Assembly: GCA_963678705.1 (NCBI GenBank)
Contig: OY783208.1
Span: 2,728,001-2,792,000 of the forward strand
Source: Panorpa germanica
Lineage: Eukaryota > Arthropoda > Insecta > Mecoptera > Panorpidae
Length of the DNA: 64,000 bases
Direction of reading: 5' to 3'
Shown here: positions 23,454 to 35,960 of the stretch, in pieces
Position numbering within the stretch: the stretch's first letter is position 1
How the letters are laid out: every line of letters starts with the position of its first letter
Notes under the pieces: generated by a model
What the model was told of the DNA's origin: nothing
The model's input: only the letters and a program-made list of their open reading frames with translations
Databases searched by the model: none
Made by a program: the position numbers and the translations under genes

Positions 23454-24172
23454 GGGGTTACATGGGTTTCGTCGGGTAAAAAAAGGCCTATTTTCAATAT
23501 TTTTTCTTCTATGTAAAAAATTATTTATTTAATTCAAACTTTTTTCTGTCTTATTGATACATATTTAAAGAATAATTTCTGAAATTTTCAAAAAAAAAAA
23601 AACTCCTCTATTGTGACGTCATTTCCGGTGACGCCTCGAAAAAAAGGTGCGTCCGCGTTGTCAGCATAACTCCTGACAGGATTATCTAAAGTGAAAAAAC
23701 AAAAATAAGTGTTTTAGGTAAGACCATAAACTCGTGCTTGACAGAAGGAAAGAAAAAAAAAGTAAAAATTGGAATTTTGGCAGACATTTTTCCAAAAAAA
23801 TGAAAATTTCGGTAAATTTGCTTGACATTTTATTTTTTTTAAAATAGTTGCAATTAAAAAAAAAAATTCTTTCTGTTAAGCACGAGTAATTTGTATCTCA
23901 AACACCTGTGTAAAATTTCATCAAGATCGGTTGAGTAGTTTTCGAGAAAATTTGACAACCAACTTTGAAAACACGGTTCCCAGGAAAACGCGTTTAAACT
24001 TTTGAGTAACAATAAAACTGAATTGGACCGCACACCTTCCAAAGGCTGTATCTCCGAAACTATTATTCGGATCGACTTGAAAATTTAGTATAATATTCTT
24101 GAGATGTTGTAGAAATTAATAAGCCAAAAAAAAAAAAAAAAAATGTTGAATACACGAAACCCATGTAACCCC
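23454..24172. mobile_element. piggyBac-like MITE, copy 1
   Basis: Termini GGGGTTACATGGGTTTCG and CGAAACCCATGTAACCCC are perfect inverted repeats flanked by TTAA on both sides (23450-23453, 24173-24176). The interior holds A and T runs and no meaningful frame; the open frame at 23854-24042 is incidental. Confidence 0.85.
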
Positions 24173-24176
24173 TTAA

Positions 24177-25079
24177 ACGCTTTGAGTCAAGCAATGGTAT
24201 CCAAAACGGAAACTTGTAGAAAATGACCACATTATAAAGTAAATAAAATAATTTACAAATTTAAATGTGACTACGATAAATGAATTGAATCAGCCAATTA
24301 CAACGTCTCTTTGTTCGATAAACTCTGGTCAATTGAAAACGACAATTTACTCAAACATTTTAATTTTAGTTTCAAAATAATATTTATTTACTTAATGTTC
24401 TGGGGCGCTATTCCTGGGTTCAATCGAATCGTAAACTCTTCTTCTTTCCGTAAAAATCACTCGATTTACTCAAAAGTGCTATTCCTGAAAATTTTACGAA
24501 AATTTACGAGCAGAGAAATCGAGCAAAAAGTGAACATTTGCACGTCGACTATTTAGCTTGCTAATGTACGATCGAATAGTAAATTTTAGCGATTTTTATT
24601 AGTTATCACTGTTTCAGGCAAGATTATTTAGAAGATTTCTAGAAATGTCAAAAAAATAAATATTTGTTAAAGTTAACCTAAAATTGTTCTATTACTTTTT
24701 ATTGCGCTTTATATTAATTTAATGAAAATGACATCTCTAAGAAGTATAACTTTAAATAATGTAGCTACGCTTGAAGAAACGGAGTTAAATTATATGGAAA
24801 ATGAAATACAGTTAAAAAAATACAACCATTAGAATCAGAAACTAGACGTAGCCAAAACACTTAATTAATAGATCTTATTTATAATAGAATATACTGTTTA
24901 TTTATTAATAAAATTAGAAATAGTATATTGTGTTTATTCTTAAATATACTTATTAAAATAAGTGCTGTTTTTTTAAGCTATTGTAATTTAACAAATATAA
25001 TGTATTCTAATATTCTATTAATACATATAATTTTTAAAATTCAATTGTGAAATGATTAAAAGTTCTATAAAATTAATAA
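24177..25079. other. Intergenic AT-rich block
   Basis: Matches 43763-44655. It contains a short motif, cgctattcctg, found twice (24410 and 24478) and related to repeat blocks near 18540 and 3910, suggesting another degraded MITE. Open frames here are short and not conserved. Confidence 0.4.
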
Positions 25080-25564
25080 ATAGGAGAATATATAAATTAT
25101 TATGCAAACTCTGTATTCAATATTAAATTTGTACTATACTAAGATAATTACTTATTCTAAAATCCAGAAAAACGGTAGAAATAATAGTTTAACCAGATTA
25201 ATTTAAATTTCCCGCATTTTGCTGGTCTACAAAACGTTCTACACAATATATTCAATCGAATGGAGAATGTTAGTTTCGATCGTATTCAGGAATAGTGTTT
25301 ACAATTGTGATCTAATCTTACTTCACTCGTTTCGATCGAATCTGTTCGATTGCGAACATTGCTCGCAAAATTCAGAAATAGGGCCACAGATTGTCGCGTT
25401 ATCACGGGGTGATTTTAGTTGAACGAGTAAAATCGGTCGTCAGTATCCACCCGTGGGAACCCTTAGAACATATGCTGGACCTGAAAGTGTGTATAAAATG
25501 TGTGTGAGAGAGAAAGGTATATGTTCCTATTTGTTCTCTATGCCCATGCGTCAAACAACTGAAA
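25080..25564. repeat. Leader block of the LRR pseudogene
   Basis: Repeated near 3590-4130, 8155-8690 and 44660-45170. The 67-residue frame (25219-25422) lies in the repeat block with the ttcctga motif and is judged incidental. Confidence 0.45.
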
Positions 25565-26005
25565 AATCGACTCCAAAATCAACAAGGTCATTGAAATCAA
25601 TTCCGAATCCTTCTACCTTTCATGCGGTAAACAAAGACCTGAACAAAATAGAAGGCAAAGCATTTACCAAAATTATTTTACAAAAAATTTACCAACTTCT
25701 AATCATTGTAGCTACAAGGTAAAATTGACGCTACAGAAGACGTCACGTTTAATGGGTTAATCTACAGGAGAAGTATACAACGGATTGGAAATGCTATTCA
25801 GAATATTGGCTCAAATGTGTTCAATACATCATTTGCGGGAGTTATTCTTAAGTAATAATAAAATCAACAAAAAACGATTGGATAACTTACCCATGTGTTA
25901 ACAGAATTGAATTTATCTTATAACGACATTTTTATAAGCTTAGAGGACCTTAAAATTATTTACTTAAATGTGAAGAACGCGGTATTCAACCGTTGTCCGA
26001 ATCTA
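25565..26005 (+). pseudogene. LRR receptor pseudogene upstream of gene B, 5' part
   Basis: Degraded copy of exon 1: SIPNPSTFHAVNKDLNKIEG (LRR cap), then IQNIGSNVFN and VLTELNLSYNDIFISLEDLK, ending FNRCPNL at the MITE. Frames change and stops are present. It lies just upstream of gene B in the same orientation, so it was once a second plus-strand receptor. Confidence 0.75.
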
Positions 26006-26627
26006 ATGGGCTTGTGTCCTATGTCATAATTTCTATAAAAGTGTAGTATATATTGATAAAGTGGGTTACTAGAACCTCAAATGTTCAATTATTTGTTAAT
26101 AACTCCTTATATGTTAAGAGATATTAACAATTAAAAAAGTCATTTTGTCTCTTTAATTATTAAAGGGATTCAACGTTGTACACATTCCAAATGCATGTGA
26201 CATCACAATCCTTGTGTAAGGTTACCAACTTTACAGCTCATAAATCTCTGCTATGTGGATTTATATATCAAAATATCAAATATCATTTACAGCTATTTCA
26301 AGGAACAATAAAATTTCAATATTATGTCTGCCTTAGCAGGGTTAAATAAAATGAAAACTTATTATTCTTTGACTGGACTTTATTATTCAACTACCAACAC
26401 CTACAGAACATTACCACAGCACTGACCTACTCAACAAATAACTGACGTTAAAATGCATTTCACGTCATACAAATATGGCCGACCATTCCTAGCGCTAAAA
26501 CTACAATTTAAACTTTTAATTGCTATATCTCCGTCAACATTTAGATATTTAATAAAATAGACACGCCAATACACATTTATTAACATCAATTTCAATCAAC
26601 AATTGAAAAATGAGGACACAGACCCAT
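26006..26627 (+). mobile_element. MITE-1, copy 6
   Basis: Full-length copy: ATGGGCTTGTGTCCT to GACACAGACCCAT, with TA on both flanks (26004-26005, 26628-26629). It is inserted in an LRR codon run of the pseudogene, which makes the insertion point clear. Confidence 0.8.
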
Positions 26628-26860
26628 TACTTTAAATTTGAATAAAAATTAGATTGCTAATATTAAAACAGGTGCTTTCATCGACCTGACCAAGTTGAAA
26701 GTATTGTTGCTAGGGCATAAATTTAACGACAGTAACAGTGCATCATTTCCAACAGCTGACGAATAAATGAGATGGATTGTAATGATTGTCTTTTCGCATT
26801 TTACCACATAACAAGATCATATTTCTTGAGTTATTGGATTGGGCTATCATCTATTAAAGA
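26628..26860 (+). pseudogene. LRR receptor pseudogene upstream of gene B, 3' part
   Basis: Continues as TLNLNKN, a stop, then GAFIDLTKLKVLLLGHKFND and a stop after PTADE. The remnant fades out before the gene B promoter. No stalk, membrane or tail exons remain. Confidence 0.75.
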
Positions 26861-26919
26861 GAGTTTTATCAAATTTTGTGGAAAGTAATAACATCTAAAA
26901 GGTGAACTGGTAAAAACTA

Positions 26920-27188
26920 GATAATAAAATGACCGCATTTAAATATGAATCACGTGATGAATTCAAAGGAAGTGTGACATCGCTGAATGACGTCAATGTG
27001 AAAATGAAAACCGTCTTTGTACGACAAATCTAACGGGGCACGCCTTGTGTTTATTTTGATATAAAAACAGCTCAGAAATGAAGTGGGAAATTAGTTAATA
27101 GAACCTCGCTCATCGAAGCAGTGTCTACTTAGAACTACAGTGTGGTAAAGTGTCTTACGTGAAGGATTTAATTTTTATTCAGATCAAA
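26920..27188 (+). promoter_or_regulatory. Gene B promoter and 5' leader
   Basis: E-box CACGTG at 26951-26956, consensus CRE TGACGTCA at 26988-26995, TATAAAA at 27060-27066, then the shared start-site block (aaattagtta..ctcgct..cagtgtct). From about 26963 to 27561 no difference from gene D was seen, although sequence on both sides differs. Confidence 0.7.
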
Positions 27189-29757
27189 ATGTGCAGTTTA
27201 ACGATAGGCTTGTGTATTGTGTTAGTTCTAAGTGTGAACGCTCAGGTGAGCTATGGTGAGCTATTGTTTGATGATGCAAACAAATCGACATCTATTCCAA
27301 GCGATTGGAACGTTGAATACCCGTCGATTGTAACATTCATTAGTGTGCGTAATGTAAACGTTAATAAGATAAACACCGGTGCTTTTAAAGACTTCACCAA
27401 CCTCAGACTGCTGCAGCTCACAGGAAGAATAACCGTCATAGAGGACGAGGCCTTCACTGGATTGGACAAATTAGAACAAATAGAACTAAATGGAGTTGGC
27501 ATTCAACACATCGGCCCTAAAGTGTTCTATAATTTAAAAAGTTTAACGTCGTTAAACATGGCGACTAATGAAATTAGAAAAATAAGTTTGAATTTACCAT
27601 TGTTGACAGAACTGAGTTTATCTAACAATAATATCACAGAATTAAGTGACACTTTTATAAACTTAAAGAACCTGAAAACTATTGACTTAAGTGTGAATAA
27701 AATCCGTGCATTAAGGAAAGTGGCATTCAAAGGTTGTTCAAGTCTAACTATTTTAAATTTGGATAAGAATCAGATTGCACATATTGAAGGATATGCTTTT
27801 ATAGACCTGTCCAAGTTGGAAGTATTGTACTTAAATCATAACAATTTAACGACATTAACAGAAAATCCGTTCAGCGGGTTGGAGAGTTTAAAGCGATTAG
27901 ATTTGTCAAATAATTTCATAAATGAGATTGGTGATTTAAGTTCCGATAATTTTAATGCATTGACTAGTTTAGATTTGTCGCATAACAAGATTACATCTCT
28001 TGGTTGGTTGCTGTTGCGTGAACTCACTGAACTCAGGTTGGATCACAACTCAATAACGACTTTACCTGAAGACACATTTATTTTCTCACGTAAATTAGAA
28101 TATTTAGACTTGAGATTTAATTTAATAAAAGAATTGTATTTACCCGATGAATTAGATAGGTTAAGACGTATCTTATTACATCACAATCGATTAGAGTCTA
28201 TCAAGTTGTCAGCCACAAATCAGAGAAATATAGAGGAATTAGATTTACGTGACAACAACTTGACTCACCTTGACGAATCGTTTCAACATGTTGTTTATCT
28301 TCAAGCGCTGTCGTTAAACAACAATAAACTCAAAAGTTTTCCTCTGTGTATACCGGGTAGTTTAACTGATTTGGATTTATCTCAAAACGAACTTCATGGG
28401 ATAGCACTGGATAAATTCTGTGGGTCTGCAACTCAAGGGAAGCTGCAAATAGTAGATTTATCTTCTAATCAGTTTACATCTTACAACTTGACCTACACCA
28501 ACAAATCTTTACAAGAAACGCAACCAGATTTGTACGAAATTGATTTAAGTTTTAATTTCTTGAATGCCGACTCATTGAAGCAAATTAAAGATCTTGACCT
28601 GCGACATATAGGACTTCTAAATATGGAGCCGCAACTAAAAGTTGATGTCAACATCAAGCTTAATGAGAACATGAACGGGGAGGGGAACACTACATGGATC
28701 GTGGTCACCTCGGCTGCACTGGCTGTTGGTGTATTTGCAGGTTAGAATTACAATCCTATTTATCTTAATTGTAGAATAGGTAACCCTCTTAACAATTAAC
28801 GGTGGCCTACAATCTTAATTCAGAGAGAGTTCAGAAGGTGGGGATGACATGCGTTTTATGTTCCAGGCCGATGATTTCCTGAATTACTTTTAAATGTAAC
28901 ACCATTTTATAATTTACATTTTTCTTAACATTCTCGTAGTTATTTTATGCTATTTTAGTTATTTTTCTCTGGTGCACATCTTCCCTTCTCCCGTCCCCCC
29001 GTAGTAAATATTCAGGGGCACCACATTTTGACATTATTCCGTTCAGGAAAAGTTTCTTGCGAAATTTACATCGCAGCACGGTCCACGTGTCCTGTAGGTC
29101 CATGTTACAGCATCCTGAATTAAACAACACCCACCTGGAACATAACACGCTCCCTGTACATCCAGAGTAAAATGAATTTCAAATTTATTGAGTACAAAAC
29201 ATAATTAAGTGTTCCTAACTCATAATATTAATAATTACTACATGGAAAACCTGTTCCTTTTCAGTAATTGCCGCCATATTGTTTGTGTGCAAACAACGGA
29301 GAAGGACGAACCCGAACCCGAATGTCAACGATGCAGTTATGTTAAATGAGCTTTACGATGACGTCGGACCTGCGAGGGCTGATGATGACGACAGATCCAG
29401 TCCAGATTATGACTACCCCAGGTTCCCTCTACTTTATGACGATGTAGGAGTGCAGCCTACCTATTTAGCGGTCCTGCCTGATATTCCAGGTACGTAATTA
29501 GAGAACGCCCAACGTGAATTGAACCTAATTATTGAAAAGTCAATTAGTTGCTTTTACAAGCACATTGTGTAACATTGTTACCTAAAGCTTCAAATACAAC
29601 AATTAAACAATAATTAAAAAATGTAAATACAAAGAAAGTAAGGTAGTTTTAATTGGGTATGTGCACTATTATAAATTGATGTGTGTTTTCAGGGCCCCAT
29701 CCTTTGGAACAGGAGGACATCGAGCCCGAAGAAAATCACTATGAGGAAATTGGCTGA
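27189..29757 (+). CDS. Gene B: LRR transmembrane receptor, long ectodomain
   Basis: Exons 27189-28740, 29265-29489 and 29693-29757 give 613 residues. The ATG at 27189 is chosen because it opens a good signal peptide (MCSLTIGLCIVLVLSVNAQ); the frame is open further upstream but without ATG. About 16-17 LRRs follow, ending with the block conserved in all paralogs (FPLCIPGSL, IALDKFCGSATQGKL). The stalk is short, with a GNTT glycosylation site. The membrane helix is about 503-526 and the tail 527-613, with LYDDV, YDYP, LLYDDV, YLAV and a C-terminal HYEEIG. The role as a recognition receptor signalling through SH2 proteins is inferred. AATAAA lies at 29927-29932. Confidence 0.87.
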
Positions 29758-31024
29758 CGACGAAATGTCATAATAATTTTATAGGACTCTATCAGTGTGA
29801 ATGTATAGATTATGTAACATGTATATAACTTAGATAACATAGCATAATATTAGTGATATAAATATTTAAAGTAGAATACAAATTTTAGATTAATTAAGCG
29901 CACCACGCTTTTATTATTAAACTACAAATAAACTGTTTTTCTCTTCATTCCTTTGAAATAAATTAAAGATTATTTTATAAACAACATTTTTTATTTAATT
30001 TTATTTTCTCTTTTTTAATCAAAATAGTTACTTTAGTCATCAAAGTAAATGTAGAAAAGAAAATAAAGAATCTTTTGTATTTATTATCTAGTGCAAGCAT
30101 TGGACGTGTCATTTCTTTCGGGTTTCAATTTATGCATCAGTAGAGCATATTCTTGCACTATACGAAAAGCTTATCAGAAATCATGGGGAGAAACAGCCTC
30201 CATGATGTGTCGTACTGGAATTACACGCACGTGTCTTTTCAAAATGTCTTTTCTTGTTTCAATGTGATTCCTCACATTCCTTAATACTAGATACAATAAA
30301 CTAAGCGAGGGCCTTTATTTAAGTTAGCAACTTGCATAATGAACTCGACCTAATCATAAGACAGACAAGCGTCGTAAGATGGCACTACTAATTACTTAAT
30401 GTAGAGTGAGATGCATAATTACACCCTCACAACATTCTGAGAATCAACACATGGGGTCGTTGAGTAGAGGACACGTGACATGGCTATTCAAAGTGTGCTT
30501 TCGTGCTCGGACTAATTAGACAGGACATGTGTTACCAATTTAGATTTTAGCGGGAGTGCATCAACTGAGATACATCTTGTCGATTATCAGTCATACAAAA
30601 TTCAGTCATTTTCCATACAAATCATAATTTTTAGCTCAATTTCACCACATCATATAACTTTTAACTATAAAAAAATGGTGACACGGCTTTCAAAAACTAG
30701 GTGTATATAAAAGAATCTTTTCTGTAACTATTGCAAAAAGAAAATTATCAAAAGGATACCTATATACGAAAATATTTAAATAAAACCTTTAAGAAACAGT
30801 AAATGTAGGTTATAAGCCGACAACGTTGCAAATGCCAATTTGAGCGGGAATTAATATAACTATAGCTGAGCGCGGTTACATTTGAAGCAGCCTGCAGGAA
30901 AATTGATTTATGACAAACCTAGTGTTTCGCTCTTGTTCTCTGTTCAATATATTTTGCTTAAATGTTACTTTCAAATGCTTATAAAAATACAAATATATAA
31001 CTATGCATTGTAGTACAAAAGAAA
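29758..31024. other. Intergenic between genes B and C
   Basis: The first part is the inverted equivalent of 13400-13930. About 30300-30560 matches 500-720 and 51600-51850. 30595-30850 is a truncated R2 copy joined to flank sequence (ataactatagctgagcg). About 30220-30300 replaces roughly 0.6 kb present after gene D. No gene is seen. Confidence 0.5.
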
Positions 31025-31350
31025 ACTAAACTTTATTGAAAATGTAGCTTCCTTACATTCGTTTATTATTACATTTTATTTCTTTTTGACATTTATTTGT
31101 ATAGCCAAACCCTGATGATACATTTCTGGTTACCTACCTCTCCTCTGATTAATATCCTAAATAATGAACCATTGATACTATTTGGTAGTAGTCACGGCAG
31201 AGGTAAACAGTCGTAATTAAGCAAACAACATTATCAGGGACCAGCGAGTGAATAATTAGGGAAATGAGCAACTCGTTCACAAATGACAAATTAAACTAAC
31301 ACGAGATGTCACATTACACAGGGGCGTGACTTTCTTTTTGAAATAAGAAA
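31025..31350 (-). repeat. Dispersed flank repeat R1
   Basis: Copy in the 3' flank context, followed directly by MITE-1. Confidence 0.6.
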
Positions 31351-31352
31351 CA

Positions 31353-31946
31353 ATGGGCTTGTGTCCTCATTTTTTAGTGGTCGATTTTTCAATTGATGTT
31401 AATAAATGTGTATTGGCGTGTCTATTTTATTAAATATCTAAATATTGACGGAGATATAACAATTAAAAATTTGAATTGTAGTTTTAGCGGTAGAAATGGT
31501 CGGCTATATTTATGACGGAACATGTAGTGGGATAAGTCAGTTATTTGTTGATTAGGTAATGTTTTGTAGCTGTTGGTAGTCGAAATAATCAAGTCAAGCT
31601 AAAGAATAACAAGTTTTCAATTTATTTAACTTTGTTAGGGCAGACATAATACTAAAATTTTATTGTTCCTTGAAATAACTGTAAATAATATTTGATATTT
31701 TGATATATAAATACATATAGCAGAGATTTATGAGCTGTAAAGTTTGTAACCTTACACAAGGATTGTGAGGTTACATGCACTTGGAATCTGTACAACGTTG
31801 AATCCCTTTAATAATTAAAGAGACAAAATGACTTTTTTAATTGTTAATATCTCTTAACATATAAGGAGTTATTAACAAATAATTGAACATTTGAGATTCT
31901 AGTAACCCACTTTATCAATATGTAGTACACGTTTAAACAAGCCCAT
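31353..31946 (-). mobile_element. MITE-1, copy 7
   Basis: Starts ATGGGCTTGTGTCCT and ends AAACAAGCCCAT, with the shortened right terminus. Confidence 0.75.
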
Positions 31947-32630
31947 TGTAGCCTTGTTGTGGTCTAGATATTTGTCTTATAAATGTAAGTACCTTCCATG
32001 TGCTAAAGAATTGATTCAGATCGTTTAAAACGATATAGATAGCACTAGATCGTTGTCCACTTTATATAAAAATGAATTGCGAACCAAAACCGTGCAAGGT
32101 ATATTGATAAAGTTGCCTGCCAAAACCTCAAATATCCAATTATTTTTATTCAATTCGCAATATTATAGAAGTTATTATCGATTGATATTACCATTGCTTC
32201 CTCACCTTCTTCCCCACTACCATTTGCCAACATTTACCATCTCTGTTAAACAAGAGAAGTGCAAAAGAGATGCAGAATTAAACGTCAAAGCTACAGCAGC
32301 TGTTGCGTCAACCCATAATGTTTTAATATAATGTCGTGGTATAAAACGAAAAATAAATAACATTACTTATTATTTAACGAGTACTTGACGTCATCACATA
32401 TTAAGGGGAAAGGAAATATAAACTTAATGAGATAACTTCTTTTTTAACACCTACTTTTCGGAGCGCCTAAGTAGTATAGCCCTTTAAATAGATCTACGTC
32501 ATTTTTTCCTATTTAACAACACGTGTGCAGTTGGCTACGAAGGCTGCCATGTTCTTACTTTCATGAAAGGATCAAAATGCTTCCCAGCCGATTTATAGAA
32601 ATAAAGCATTCCATTTCTTCGCCAATAAGT
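31947..32630. repeat. Conserved intergenic block before the ORF
   Basis: Equivalent of 12087-12730. A 92-codon open frame (32053-32331) is open only in this unit and is rejected as a gene. Confidence 0.5.
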
Positions 32631-32635
32631 CTGTA

Positions 32636-32926
32636 TTGAAATATTCCGGCTTATCTTTGTACAACGTCTTGAGACAAATATCACAAATAGCTCGACGAGA
32701 TATTGTGAAAATTAGTTCAAGCTTTGCAGACATTCGCAGGCACTTTTTGTGTGTCCTTCAGCTGATAAGACCACCGCTGATAAGTATTAAAATGATAGCC
32801 CAATGTTCCGTTAAATACATTATCAAAAGTCTACTTATATTTGGAGGTTATCTTTCAGCAGAATATTTGACAGCACACGTGTTTAAACAAGTTGACAGGC
32901 AAGGTATCAATTATTTAAATAAATAA
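32636..32926 (+). CDS. Conserved hypothetical ORF, copy in unit 2
   Basis: Same core as the ORF at 12731, but the first in-frame codon after the upstream stop is TTG and no ATG precedes the core, so translation here is doubtful. One codon in the middle varies between copies (IIRI, IKMI, IAMI). Confidence 0.2.
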   Translation: MKYSGLSLYNVLRQISQIARRDIVKISSSFADIRRHFLCVLQLIRPPLISIKMIAQCSVKYIIKSLLIFGGYLSAEYLTAHVFKQVDRQGINYLNK

Positions 32927-33844
32927 AATGTAGGTATAGTTACATTAAGGATTAAGAAATAATAAAAACTCAACGCAATATGAAAAGTGGGCCAAACCAA
33001 CAAATAATGGTCCAGCAAAATCTGGAGAGTCTATCAGAGTTTGCTGTAAAGTGAGTAACTTCAAAACACTATTACCGGAGCTACGGAAAATTGAATAAAC
33101 ACACCTAGATTACGATAATACCACCCTGTATAATGTCATCACGAACATGCGAGCAACATAAAGAAGGTTTCCACGTAACGGATGTGATAACGCGTTTCCG
33201 TTTTGATTAGAAACGATTCAAACTTGTCTAAACAGAAATAAATTGTTCAACTGCGTCTTACATTAAGCAATTCATTAGTTTCATTTCGTCTAAAGTAAGG
33301 TTTTGTTAAAAACTGTCTCTGCTTCCAATAACATTCGTAGCTTTAGTTTTATTTACGTAACAATGTTACTTTGGAACATTTCACTTATTTAACACAAGTA
33401 TCAATTTACTACGTTTTTACATCGGGCAACACTGCGCAACTGAATCCAGTATTTGTGGTGGTGTAAGTATTGTTTGCTTCTGCACTTAACTGTACTTAAC
33501 AATGCTTGCACTAGATAATAAATACAAAAGATTCTTTATTTTCTTTTCCACGTTTTACTTTGATAACTAAAGTAACTATTTTGATTAAAAAAGAGAAAAT
33601 AAAATTAAATAAAAATGTTGTTTATAAAATAATCTTTAATTTATTTCAAAGGAATGAAGAGAAAAACACTTTATTTGTAGTTTAATAATAAAAGCGTGGT
33701 GCGCTTAATTAATCTAAAATTTATATTGTACTTAAAATAATTATATCACTAATATTATGCTATGTTATCTAAGTTATATACATGTTACATAATCTATACA
33801 TTCACACTGATAGAGTCCTATAAAATTAATATGACATTTCGTCG
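32927..33844. other. Intergenic, 3' flank of gene C
   Basis: Collinear with 13067-13935; no gene is recognised. Confidence 0.45.
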
Positions 33845-35960
33845 TTAGCCAATTTCCTCGTAGTGATTTTCTTCGGGCTCGATGTTCTCCTGTTCCAAAG
33901 GTTGGGGCCCTGAAAAACACATCGACTTATAATAGTGAACATACCCAATTAAAACTACCTTACTTTCTTTGTATTTACATTTTTTAATTATTGTTTAATT
34001 GTTGTATTTGAAGCTTTAGGTAACAATGTTACACTATGTGCTTGTAAAAGCAACTAATTGACTTTTCAATAATTAGGTTCAATTCACGTTGGGCGTTCTC
34101 TAATTACGTACCTGGAATATCAGGCAGGACCGCTAAATAGGTAGGCTGCACTCCTACATCGTCATAAAGTGGAGGGAACCTGGGGTAGTCATAATCTGGG
34201 CTGGATCTGTCGTCACCATCAGCCCTTGCAGGTCCGACGTCATCGTAAAGTTCATTTAACATAACTGCATCGTTGACATTCGGGTTCGGGTTCGTCCTTC
34301 TTCGTTGTTTGCACACAAACAATATGGCGGCAATTACTGAAAAGGAACAGGTTTTCCATGTAGTAATTATTAATATTGTGAGTTAGGAACACTTAATGCA
34401 GTACAAATATAATTCTAACAGAGAAGTGTTCCAATTGAACACTTTCTGAACTTTTCCTAAATTAAGTATAAATATCACAATATCAATGTTAGTAGGATTG
34501 TAATTCTAACCTGCAAATACAGCAACAGCCAGTGCAGCCGAAGTTACCACGATCCATGTGGTGTTCTGCTTTTCATTTAGATCTTCTGTGGTTTCATTTT
34601 CATGTTTTCTTTCAACGTCATTTGGATTAACTTTGATGTTCGTGCTTTCATTAAGATTGACTTTGACGTGTTCTTTTTGTAGCGGAATAATTTTTAGGTT
34701 ATAATTATCTTGTACATTGTCGTTGCTTGTTTTATCGTCATTTTGGTTAAGTTCGTTGTTCGTGCTCTCAGTATCATTGACTTCGACCTCCAGTTTACGC
34801 TGCGGTTCTATTCTTAGTTTATATTTCTGACTTAGCTTAAAATATTGAATGAATTTAACAATATCGGCAATATTCAAGAAATTGTTACTTAAATCAATAT
34901 CAAACAAATGAGGTTGTACATCTAGTAACGCATTGTTGGTATGCGTCAAATTGTAAGATGTAAACTGATTAGAAGATAAATCTACTCTTTGCAGCTTCCC
35001 TTGAGTTGCAGAGCCACAGAATTTATTCAACGCTATCCCATGAAGTTCGTTGTGAGATAAATTAAAATATGTCAAACTACCCGGTATACACAGAGGAAAA
35101 CTTTTAATTTTGTTGTTGTTTAAATCCAAATACTGAAGGTTAATCAAATGTTGAAACGATTCGTCAATGTCAGTCAATTTCGTCAAATTGTTTAAAAGAA
35201 TCGGATCAAGGGATGTGATTTTGTTATGTGACAAATCTAATTCCTTTAAACTCGTCAACCCTTTGAAATGATTTGGCGTTATTGTCTTTAAATAGTTATA
35301 GCTTAAAAATAACACTTCCAACTTTTGAAGGTCCCTAAATGCGTCTGGTTCAATATCTACCAACTGGTTGTCATACAAAAACAATTCTCTTAGATTCGGA
35401 CAACCAGAGAATGTGCCAGACTTTATTGAACGGATTTTGTTATTATCCATCGCAATATGAAACAATTTTTGTAAGTCTATAAAAGTATCGCTATTTAATT
35501 CAGTAATTTCGTTAAGAGATAAATCTAAGCGTTTCAACATTGCTAAGTTATTTAAACGAATTTCTTTAATTTTATTTTCATTCATATTTAACCGCTTTAA
35601 ATTATTCAAATTACTAAATACATTTGGGCCAATGTTTTGGATATCATTTGCTTTTAGTATTATTTTTTCTATTTTAGTTAATCCTCTAAAAGCTCCATCT
35701 TCTATTCCGGTAATTTTACCACTTAGGTCAAGTACTTTAAGGCTTGTGAAGTGTTCAAAAGCACCGGCTTCTATTTTGTCAACATTTATATTTTTCACCT
35801 CAATCCATCTCACAGTGACCGGATCTGTAATGATCCAATCGCTTGGAATTGTTTTCATTATGTTAGCATCATCTAAGGAAAGATATCTATCAAAATCGTC
35901 TGACTGAGCAGCCGCACTAACGACGCACACAACCAAAAGACACATCATCGCACCACGCAT
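33845..35960 (-). CDS. Gene C: LRR transmembrane receptor, long stalk
   Basis: Exons 35960-34511, 34336-34112 and 33909-33845 give 579 residues. The signal peptide starts MRGAMMCLLVVCVVSAAAQ. About 12 LRRs follow, with the same central shortening as gene A. A stalk of about 75 residues is rich in Asn, Asp, Glu and Lys and has several N-x-S/T sites, making it very different from the stalks of A and B. The membrane helix is about 469-492 and the tail 493-579, keeping LYDDV (twice), YDYP, YLAV and YEEIG with a TAA stop. Intron 1 is only 174 bases. Confidence 0.87.

Larger units (their letters stand above)
11118..31024 (+). repeat. Large tandem unit 1 (about 19.9 kb)
   Basis: Contains, in order: R1, MITE-1, ORF, gene A (-), foldback, R1, hAT MITE, ISL2EU, piggyBac-like MITE, LRR pseudogene split by MITE-1, and gene B (+). 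The same order recurs from 31025. Offsets between matching landmarks are 19512 (ISL2EU), 19619 (B to D start codons) and 19885 (A to C exon 3), so the units differ mainly by indels. The boundaries are set arbitrarily at R1. Confidence 0.85.

Noticed and set aside
27150..27188. Upstream extension of gene B (and D) from a GTG
   Set aside because: There is no ATG, and the extension would place 13 residues before a normal signal peptide.
29279..29497. Exon 2 read as a separate 72-codon gene
   Set aside because: It starts at a non-ATG codon; splice sites and phase show it is the membrane-tail exon, the same in all five genes.
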